This document shows, piece after piece, positions 5,795-11,134 of a stretch of DNA of 11,134 nt. Each line of letters begins with the position of its first letter. Positions within the stretch are counted from its first letter, which is position 1. The translations under genes were made by a program, and so were the position numbers. The stretch lies in the NCBI GenBank assembly GCA_022798855.1, contig JAAWNI010000059.1, positions 1-11,134 on the forward strand, read 5' to 3'. Source of the DNA: Lawsonibacter sp. Its GTDB lineage: Bacteria > Bacillota > Clostridia > Oscillospirales > Oscillospiraceae. The notes beneath the pieces are model-generated. The model was given only the letters and a program-made list of their open reading frames with translations. It was not told the origin of the DNA and did no database searches.

Positions 5795-7078
5795 TCAGCC
5801 CTCCTTCCCTTTCAGGAAATATACGGTGTCCAGCTCCAGCTTTTGGGCGGCGGCGGCCACCTGCTCCCGGGTGACCCCCTCCAGCCGGGCGGCGAACTCC
5901 TCCGGGGGCTCCTCCAGCCCCGCGGCCGCCTGGCCCAGCCAGTACTCCTCCTGCCGGCCCTGGTCGTCCAGGGTGGACCGGCACGCCCCGATGAGGGTGC
6001 GGCGGGAGCCCTCCAGCTCCCAGTCCTCGACCTCCCCCCGCTTGACGGCCTCCAGCTGGGCCAGTATCTCGTCCTTGGCCGTCTGGTACTTGTCGAACTC
6101 GATGCCCGAGGACACCAGCACCAGCCCCTTCATCTTCTCCAGGGTGGCGCTGGCGTAGTAGCACAGGGACAGCTTCTCCCGCACGTTCATAAACAGCTTG
6201 GACAGCGTGGTCCCACCGAAGACGGCGGCGGCCAGGTAGAGGGCGGGGTAGTCCTCCTCCCAGCAGCTCTGGCCCCCGGTGCGGAAGCCCAGGGCCAGCT
6301 TGCCCTGGCTGACGTCCATGGACTCCTCCACCACGATGGGCTCCGGCCCGGCGGACACCCGCACGTCGCAGACGGGGTCCACCCGGCCCTCGTTCACCGG
6401 AAGGGCCGCCAGGGCGCTTTTCAGCGCTTCCGCCACCCGGTCGGGGTGGGCGGAGCCGCAGTAGTATACCTCCACCTGGGCTTCCCGCAGCAAGGCCTGA
6501 TACCGCTCCCAAAGGCTTTCCGGAGTGATGGCGGCCACGCCCTCCTCGTCCCCCAGCTTGTCCACGCCGAAGGCTTCGTACCGGCACATCTCCTGGGCCA
6601 GCCGCTGGACGGCGTAGGTCCGCTTGTCGTTGATTTGGGCCCGGATGCGGTCGATGAGGTTGGCCTTCTCCCCGGCGGTGTAGTCGGGGCAGAAATGGCC
6701 GCCCTGGGTGTAGGGCTTGAGGAGCAGCTCCCCCAGCAGGCCGGCGGCGGGCTCCAAAATCTTCTCACCCTTCAGGGCGTAAGCGTCGTCCAGAAAGCTG
6801 GCCGCGAAGCCCACGCACTGTGTCTCCCCCCGCTTCCGGACGGCGGGTTCCACCGCTCCGCCGTACAGCTCGTCCAGGGCGGCGGACAGGGACTCCATGT
6901 CCGGATGGACCGCCGTGCCCCGGCGCAGCACCTCGGGGATCAGGGCGTTGGCCCCGGCGGTCCTCCGGTCCAGAGGGGCCAGAAGGGTGGCGGACAGGTA
7001 AGAGCTCTTGAATTTACTGGTATGCACCGCGCGCAGCCATACCCCGGGGAACAGCTCCCGGCGAGTCACTTGTGACAT
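5795..7078 (-). CDS. M16 family peptidase-like subunit lacking the zinc motif (YmfF-like)
   Basis: 427 residues from the ATG at 7076-7078; the frame stays open upstream to 7294, but that part is repeat-derived and the ATG here has a good ribosome site. The fold is M16 but the metal site is gone: aligning the following RGT, the HxxEH positions read A45-L-I-P48-E49 (NALIPEVLRRGT). The C-terminal domain keeps LFMNVREKLSLCYYAS, with R300 and Y307 seven residues apart, as in the Arg/Tyr pair of active M16 enzymes such as insulin-degrading enzyme. This is the expected non-catalytic partner of the YmfH-like protein. Paired bacterial M16B proteins in which one subunit has HxxEH and the other the R/Y pair are known (a Sphingomonas heterodimer). 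First gene of the operon, with a promoter at 7125-7154. Confidence 0.9.
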   Translation of the reverse strand: MSQVTRRELFPGVWLRAVHTSKFKSSYLSATLLAPLDRRTAGANALIPEVLRRGTAVHPDMESLSAALDELYGGAVEPAVRKRGETQCVGFAASFLDDAYALKGEKILEPAAGLLGELLLKPYTQGGHFCPDYTAGEKANLIDRIRAQINDKRTYAVQRLAQEMCRYEAFGVDKLGDEEGVAAITPESLWERYQALLREAQVEVYYCGSAHPDRVAEALKSALAALPVNEGRVDPVCDVRVSAGPEPIVVEESMDVSQGKLALGFRTGGQSCWEEDYPALYLAAAVFGGTTLSKLFMNVREKLSLCYYASATLEKMKGLVLVSSGIEFDKYQTAKDEILAQLEAVKRGEVEDWELEGSRRTLIGACRSTLDDQGRQEEYWLGQAAAGLEEPPEEFAARLEGVTREQVAAAAQKLELDTVYFLKGKEG

Positions 7079-7086
7079 ATCTTCGG

Positions 7087-7094
7087 TTCCTTTC
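7087..7094 (-). promoter_or_regulatory. Ribosome binding site fixing the start of the YmfF-like gene
   Basis: GAAAGGAA on the minus strand, 8 nt before the ATG at 7076-7078. It favours this start over the in-frame codons further upstream, which would be read through the promoter and the palindromic repeats. Confidence 0.75.
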
Positions 7095-7124
7095 TTTGGA
7101 GAAATTTTTCCGTACAGCTGGATT

Positions 7125-7154
7125 ATCATACCACGTTTGAGGGGGGAAAGTAAA
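7125..7154 (-). promoter_or_regulatory. Promoter of the five-gene operon (M16 pair, lgt, folD, SLH/CHAP)
   Basis: On the minus strand TTTACT (7149-7154, 4/6 to TTGACA), an 18-nt spacer and TATGAT (7125-7130, 5/6 to TATAAT). The predicted start near 7118 leaves a leader of about 40 nt. It lies just downstream of the palindrome cluster. No other promoter of this quality was seen in the operon. Confidence 0.65.
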
Positions 7155-7176
7155 GAGGGAATCTGCGTCTCTGGCC

Positions 7177-7201
7177 GGCGGGCCGAGTCGTCCCGCCCTA
7201 C
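7177..7201 (-). repeat. GTAGGG-type palindromic repeat, unit 1
   Basis: Read on the minus strand it starts GTAGGGCGGG and folds as a hairpin: GGCGGG (7177-7182) pairs with CCCGCC (7192-7197), with an inner CGA/TCG around a central G. Same 5' tag and layout as the units at 7251 and 7297. Confidence 0.6.
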
Positions 7202-7250
7202 ACGCCTTTTGCAGGGGGCGGCGGCTCGACACCCCGTTTCCGGCCCTCCG

Positions 7251-7276
7251 GTAGGGGCGGCTATCAGCCGCCCGCC
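7251..7276 (+). repeat. GTAGGGGCGG palindromic repeat, unit 2
   Basis: The tag GTAGGGGCGG leads into a perfect 8-bp hairpin, GGGCGGCT (7255-7262) with AGCCGCCC (7266-7273), loop ATC. It is inverted relative to unit 3: GTAGGGGCGG at 7251-7260 is the exact reverse complement of 7310-7319. From memory, units of this form recur between genes in gut Oscillospiraceae genomes. Confidence 0.7.
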
Positions 7277-7291
7277 TTCCGGCCGCCGGAA
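7277..7291. repeat. Central palindrome between repeat units 2 and 3
   Basis: TTCCGGC (7277-7283) and GCCGGAA (7285-7291) are perfect inverted arms around one C, placed between the two oppositely oriented GTAGGGGCGG units. The interval 7251-7319 is therefore a nested inverted structure. Confidence 0.6.
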
Positions 7292-7296
7292 CACAC

Positions 7297-7319
7297 GGGC
7301 GGATAATATCCGCCCCTAC
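7297..7319 (-). repeat. GTAGGGGCGG palindromic repeat, unit 3
   Basis: On the minus strand it starts GTAGGGGCGG and has 9-bp perfect arms, GGGCGGATA (7297-7305) and TATCCGCCC (7307-7315), around one A. It is the inverted partner of unit 2. Confidence 0.7.
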
Positions 7320-7353
7320 ATAAAAATCCGCAAATGGGACGCTTCCTTTTGAG

Positions 7354-7425
7354 GCCCCCTCTCTTACAAAGCTCCCCCCGTCACGGCTCCGCCGTGCCAC
7401 CCCCCCTCTAAGAGGGGGGCTTTTT
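7354..7425 (+). terminator. Compound GC-rich hairpin element ending in a plus-strand terminator
   Basis: Contains CACGGC/GCCGTG (7382-7396, 6 bp, 3-nt loop) and CCCCCCTCT/AGAGGGGGG (7401-7419, 9-bp arms), the latter followed by CTTTTT (7420-7425) on the plus strand. Outer arms GCCCCCTCTCTTA (7354-7366) and TAAGAGGGGGGC (7409-7420) can also pair with one bulge. The intrinsic-terminator form is on the plus strand, antisense to both flanking genes. On the minus strand the hairpins immediately follow the stop of the glucan gene but lack a proper T-run. It may act as a 3'-end structure for that gene and stop antisense readthrough into it. Confidence 0.6.
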
Positions 7426-10400
7426 AGATCGTGACCTCCAGCCTGTGCTCCCCTGTTAGTTCGCTCAGAAGGACGCCGGTTTTTACTTCCCTGCCGTCCA
7501 GGGCGGCGGAGTAGGAACCGGTCCGCTTCACCGAGATGTCCAGCGTCCCCTTTGGCAGCTTCCACTTGGCTTCATACCCCGGCCAGTCCGGGGGGAGGTT
7601 GGGCTCCACGGCGAGACGGCCCTCGCTGATTTTCAGCCCCAGCAGCTCCTGGACGGCCACCTGCCAGTACCACCCGGCGGCGCCGGTGTACCAGCTCCAC
7701 CCCGCCCGGCCTACCCGGCCGGGGGCGTAGGACACATCGGCGGCGATGACATAGGGCTCCGCCCGGTAGACCGCCGTGGGGTGCTCCTCCGGCAGGAGGG
7801 CCTTCAAAATGGCCCAGCCCTCCGCCGGGCGGTCCAGCCGGAAGCAGGCCATAGCCAGCCACACCGAAGCGTGGGTGTACTGCCCACCGTTCTCCCGCAC
7901 GCCGGCGGGATATCCCTTGATATAGCCGGGGTCCTTGTCCCCCTGGCCGTCAAAGGGCGGGTCGAAAAGGCGGACCACCCCGGCTTCCCGGTCGAAGAGC
8001 CGGTCCAGGGCGGCGGAGACGGCTTCACCCCCCCGCTTCCGGTCCGTCCCCCCGGGGAAGAGGGCGAAGGACTGGGCGATGGAGTCGATCTGGCACTGGC
8101 CGCTCTCAGAGGACCCCAGGGGCGCCCCGTCCGCATAGTACCCCCGGCGGTACCACTGGCCATCCCAGGCGTTCTGGGCCGCCTGGATGAGGGCCCCGGC
8201 CTGGCGCAGCAGGTCGTCTGCCCTGGACTCCTCGTCCATCCGGCGGCACAGGACGGCGAAGTCCTGGAGCACCGCCGCCAGGAACCATGTGAGCCACACC
8301 GACTCGCCCTCCACCTTGTCCATGCCGTCGTTCCAGTCGCCGCTCCCCATTCTGGCCAGGCCGTGGGGGCCGGTTCCCCGGTCCAGGGCGCACAGGATGG
8401 CGGCCAGGCCGTGGCGGTAAAGGCTGTCCCGCTTTCCCCCCGCCTTCGGGACCTCATACCGGTCCTTCTCCCCCGGCTCCAGGGGCCTGGCGGAGAGGTA
8501 GGGGGCCTCCTCCTCCAGAATGGACCAGTCCCCGGTGGCGGCGCAGTACCGGCACAGCACCCAGGGCAGCCACAGCAGGTCGTCGGAGATGCGGGTGCGC
8601 ACCCCGGCCCCCTGGGGCGGGTGCCACCAGTGCTGGACGTCCCCCTCCTCGAACTGGCGGGAAGCCGCCAACAGCAGCTGTTCCCGGGTCCGCTCCGGCC
8701 AGAGGTACGCCAGGGCGGCGGCATCCTGGAGCTGGTCCCGGAAGCCGAAGGCCCCGCCGTTCTGATACTGGCTGGTGCGGGCCATCAGGCGGCAGGCGGT
8801 CACCTGGTAGAGGCACCAGCCCCCCAGATACCGGTCCAGGGCTCCGTCCGGAGTCTTCACCGTGAGGGCGGACGCCTTTTCCCGCCACCAGAGGACCGTC
8901 TTTTCCTCCTCCTGGGCGAAATCCTCCCGGAAGAAGCGGGAGCGGGCCCGGCCCTCCTTCTCCTTGGTCACCAGCGACACAGGCCGGCCGTCGGGCAGCG
9001 CCGCGGAGATGGGCTCCTCCTCTCCCAGGCGGTAGGAGATTCGGCCGGCCCCCCCGGTGAGGGTGAAGCGGAGGATCCGCCTGTTCTCCTCCAGAGGGAC
9101 GAACCCCTCCGCCACCAGCAGGGGCGGACATTGCCCGCCCGTTTTTGTGGCCTCCCCCAGCTTCTTCTCCCACCGGGCGAAGCCGGGGCCGTAGGTGACG
9201 GCGCAGGGCAGGCCGTCCCCGGCGGCGAAGACGGAGAAGTCCTGTCCGTTCAGGCTGACCAGGATGTCCTCCAGCCCGCCCACAGCCAGGGGGTCGTTGG
9301 CCCAGGGGGTGAGCTTCCCCTCCCGGGAGTTGCCCCCGGACCAGAGGAAGCCCGCCCCCGTCTCGTCGGTGAGCCAGCCAAATTCCGGGTTGCACAACAC
9401 CTGGCTCCACCCCACCGGCGGGAGCTCCTCCCCACAGCGGATGGTGGCGGTATCCCCCTCCATCTCCCAGGGGGCGGGGCCGGGGGACAGCCGCACCGGG
9501 GGCGGGGGGGCGATGGATTCAGACGGCCCGTCCGGGCGGCCGGGTTCCACGGGCAGCGCCGCTTTCGCCCAGGCCAGCACCGCCGGGGCGGCGTCCGGAT
9601 TGGCCAGGTGGATGCCGCCCCTGGCCCCCAGGGCCGACTCCGCCCCCAGCTTTTTCAGCTCCTCCGCCAGGGCGGAGCGGAGGGGCCGGCGGTAGTCGCC
9701 CCCCTCCTCCAGCAGGAGGACCAGGTCGAAGGGACAGCCCGCCCGGCTGAGGAACTGGTGCCACCGGCACCACAGGGCGGCCCGCTCCACGTCCTCCGGC
9801 CCGGACAGCGCCCCGGCGGCGATGGGCAGGTCCCCGGAGATGCCATAGGGCCACAGGGCGGACTGGGGCGGGCGGTCCGTCTTTTCCCCAACACTGGACA
9901 GCTGGGCCAGCAGGGAGAAGGCGGCCAGGGACTCCCCCTCGCTGAGGGCCAGCTTCTGGGCGATGGGGGCCAGCGAAGCCGCGCCCCCCTCCCTGCCTTC
10001 CGCCAGCCTGCGGCTCCCCGCCTGGGCGGCGGCGGGGCTGTCCGCCACCACCAGGGCCAGGGAAAAGCGCCCCTTTTCCCCCTCTTTTAAAGAAACCGGA
10101 ATGCGGACCAGAAGGCAGGGGTCGGAGCCTGCCGCGTTTTGCAGGGGCCCCGGCCTTCGATTCGGCAGGGCCCGCAGCCCGCCACGGCCCAGGGCGGCGG
10201 CCCGGTCCAGGCTGGCGGACGCCCCCTCCCCGGTCCAGGCGGCGGAGAGGTACAGCCCCTCCCCGCCCCCCCGGGGCCGGCGGTGGAACAGGGCCCCATT
10301 CCCCTCCAGGGAGCACTCCAGGAACAGCCGGGAGAAGGCGGGGTGGGCGTCAAAGTCCCGCTGTGGGCACAGGACGGGCTCCAGATAGAACAGCAGCTCC

Positions 10401-11134
10401 CCCTCCAGCTTCTTTTTTCCGCTCCAGGCCAGCTCCACCCGGCGCAGCTCCCCATTCTCCCGCCGGGGGACGGTCAGGGCGATCCGGGCGGACAGGCCGT
10501 CCTTCTCCGCGTACCAGCTGGCCCCCGACGCGTCAAAGGCCCAGCGGTAGGCCGGCCCGCTCTGGTACAAGGGGGCGGGGGTCAGGCCCACCAGCCCGCC
10601 GGGGCCATTGAAGAAGACCGACACCCCGGCGGGGGCGTAGTACTCCCCGGGCCGGGCCAGGGTGACGGCGTCCTCCCCCGCCCTGGACATGGCCAGGCCG
10701 TTGTCACAGGCCAGCAGGCTGTAGCTGCCGTTGGACAGCGGGTGGCACTGGGGGCGCTTCCGGCCGAACCCCTCCCCCTCCCGGACCAGGGCGGGGCCGG
10801 CTGCGGGGCGGAATTTGGCGGGGAAGTCCCGCTCCTCCTGCCTCATGATGGGGGCCCCCACCGGCACCCGCTCCTGGAGCAGCTCCCGGTAGGCCGACAT
10901 GTCGCAGTCCTTCATAAAGCGCTTTTGCATCACGTTGTCCCGCAGGGTGTTGTCGATGGCGGTCAGGCTCATCCCCAGGTGGTGGGACATATAGGAGCGG
11001 ACCACCTCCCGGTCCTCGCCCCCGGCAAGGCGGGCGGGGGTGTAGTCCACCGCCTCGTACAGGCCGTAGCGGCCCTCCAGCCCCATGTCCCGCAGGCGGC
11101 GCAGGTTGCGCAGGGCGCTGCGGGGGGCCAGCAG
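7424..11134 (-). CDS. Cyclic beta-1,2-glucan synthase-like giant protein, C-terminal part with GH94 module (5' end outside window)
   Basis: Open from the window edge (16 residues, LLAPRSALRNLRRLRD, precede the Met at 11084-11086, from which I number), so that Met is not the start. Residues 1-~80 (RYGLYEAVDYTPARL, VVRSYMSHHLGMS) are the end of the glycoamylase-like domain, now classed as GH189, which cyclises the glucan in NdvB/Cgs enzymes. Residues ~105-370 are a beta-sandwich, and ~411-422 (LWPYGISGDLPI) a conserved middle block. About 545-735 form the GH94 N-terminal sandwich (NPEFGWLTDETGAGFLW, LTPWANDPL), and ~735-1150 the (alpha/alpha)6 catalytic domain with FGFRDQLQDAAAL (778-), SGDWNDGMDKVEGESVW (D917-W-N-D920), GQCQIDSIAQSFALFPGG and GRAGWSWYTGAAGWYW. 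GH94 enzymes phosphorolyse beta-glucosides; in Cgs the module trims the linear glucan. The DWND acid signature is intact. Whether the missing N-terminus holds a GT84 synthase domain cannot be seen. Stop TAA overlaps a hairpin element. Confidence 0.93.
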   Translation of the reverse strand: MLAPRSALRNLRRLRDMGLEGRYGLYEAVDYTPARLAGGEDREVVRSYMSHHLGMSLTAIDNTLRDNVMQKRFMKDCDMSAYRELLQERVPVGAPIMRQEERDFPAKFRPAAGPALVREGEGFGRKRPQCHPLSNGSYSLLACDNGLAMSRAGEDAVTLARPGEYYAPAGVSVFFNGPGGLVGLTPAPLYQSGPAYRWAFDASGASWYAEKDGLSARIALTVPRRENGELRRVELAWSGKKKLEGELLFYLEPVLCPQRDFDAHPAFSRLFLECSLEGNGALFHRRPRGGGEGLYLSAAWTGEGASASLDRAAALGRGGLRALPNRRPGPLQNAAGSDPCLLVRIPVSLKEGEKGRFSLALVVADSPAAAQAGSRRLAEGREGGAASLAPIAQKLALSEGESLAAFSLLAQLSSVGEKTDRPPQSALWPYGISGDLPIAAGALSGPEDVERAALWCRWHQFLSRAGCPFDLVLLLEEGGDYRRPLRSALAEELKKLGAESALGARGGIHLANPDAAPAVLAWAKAALPVEPGRPDGPSESIAPPPPVRLSPGPAPWEMEGDTATIRCGEELPPVGWSQVLCNPEFGWLTDETGAGFLWSGGNSREGKLTPWANDPLAVGGLEDILVSLNGQDFSVFAAGDGLPCAVTYGPGFARWEKKLGEATKTGGQCPPLLVAEGFVPLEENRRILRFTLTGGAGRISYRLGEEEPISAALPDGRPVSLVTKEKEGRARSRFFREDFAQEEEKTVLWWREKASALTVKTPDGALDRYLGGWCLYQVTACRLMARTSQYQNGGAFGFRDQLQDAAALAYLWPERTREQLLLAASRQFEEGDVQHWWHPPQGAGVRTRISDDLLWLPWVLCRYCAATGDWSILEEEAPYLSARPLEPGEKDRYEVPKAGGKRDSLYRHGLAAILCALDRGTGPHGLARMGSGDWNDGMDKVEGESVWLTWFLAAVLQDFAVLCRRMDEESRADDLLRQAGALIQAAQNAWDGQWYRRGYYADGAPLGSSESGQCQIDSIAQSFALFPGGTDRKRGGEAVSAALDRLFDREAGVVRLFDPPFDGQGDKDPGYIKGYPAGVRENGGQYTHASVWLAMACFRLDRPAEGWAILKALLPEEHPTAVYRAEPYVIAADVSYAPGRVGRAGWSWYTGAAGWYWQVAVQELLGLKISEGRLAVEPNLPPDWPGYEAKWKLPKGTLDISVKRTGSYSAALDGREVKTGVLLSELTGEHRLEVTI

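Noticed and set aside
5225..7075. Long plus-strand open frame opposite the M16 genes
   Set aside because: Same composition artefact; the minus strand carries conserved M16 motifs and proper ribosome sites.
7079..7294. Upstream extension of the YmfF-like protein to an ATG at 7292-7294
   Set aside because: The extra 72 residues would be read through the promoter and palindromic repeats, and have no M16 similarity; the start at 7078 has GAAAGGAA 8 nt upstream.
7177..7319. CRISPR array
   Set aside because: The repeats are palindromic, unequal in sequence, irregularly spaced and in opposite orientations, with no uniform spacers and no cas genes.
7079..7423. Riboswitch or T-box leader for the operon
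   Set aside because: The predicted transcript starts near 7118, leaving only ~40 nt of leader, too short for these elements; the palindromes lie upstream of the promoter.
7014..7565. Frame through the repeat cluster giving peptides such as KSPPLRGGVARRSRDG
   Set aside because: It is produced by translating the hairpin element and repeat units. I recall similar spurious peptides from other gut Clostridia. No ribosome site or family.
7781..10090. Long plus-strand open frame opposite the glucan gene
   Set aside because: Shadow of the GH94 coding sequence, without motifs or a start supported by a ribosome site.

Overview
The window is GC-rich (strong G/C at third codon positions) and every convincing gene lies on the minus strand, apart from a possible 26-codon tail at the left edge. 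Shine-Dalgarno sites of AAGGAGG/AAAGGA type, a prolipoprotein diacylglyceryl transferase without the proteobacterial His, a YmfF/YmfH-like M16 peptidase pair, S-layer homology repeats and GC-rich intergenic palindromes point to a low-abundance-of-AT Firmicute, most likely a gut Oscillospiraceae-type Clostridium (Flavonifractor/Lawsonibacter/Oscillibacter relatives). The taxon is inferred, not shown.

Layout from right to left, the direction of transcription. 11134-7424: the C-terminal ~1,236 residues of a very large cyclic beta-1,2-glucan synthase-like protein, open at the window edge, with the end of a glycoamylase/GH189-like domain, beta-sandwiches and a GH94 catalytic module with an intact DWND signature. 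7423-7079: an intergenic stretch packed with palindromic repeats, a hairpin with a T-tract read in the plus direction, and then a good sigma-A promoter. 7078-1572: a five-gene operon, ymfF-like (M16, metal site lost), ymfH-like (M16, metal site intact), lgt, folD, and a secreted protein with three SLH repeats and a CHAP-like C-terminal domain. The first four genes are spaced by -4 to +3 nt, the fifth follows after 69 nt, and a strong hairpin at 1504-1550 closes the unit. 1330-253: a short unit with its own near-consensus promoter, encoding an HEQEH/CxxC zinc-metalloprotease-like protein and an 80-residue coiled-coil protein. 252-79: a strikingly AT-rich (~34% G+C) spacer with overlapping palindromes, between the coiled-coil gene and a possible convergent gene end at 1-78.

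Taken together, the operon looks like an envelope-maintenance unit: lipoprotein maturation (Lgt), a two-subunit M16 peptidase, and an exported wall-associated CHAP/SLH protein, with the folate enzyme FolD carried along. The M16 pair divides the catalytic elements between its two subunits (HxxEH in one, Arg/Tyr pair in the other), which predicts a heterodimer. I saw no RNA genes, CRISPR array, insertion sequence, phage genes or obvious undescribed defence system. The least-explained parts are the metalloprotease/coiled-coil unit, the repeat cluster at 7177-7425 and the AT-rich spacer.
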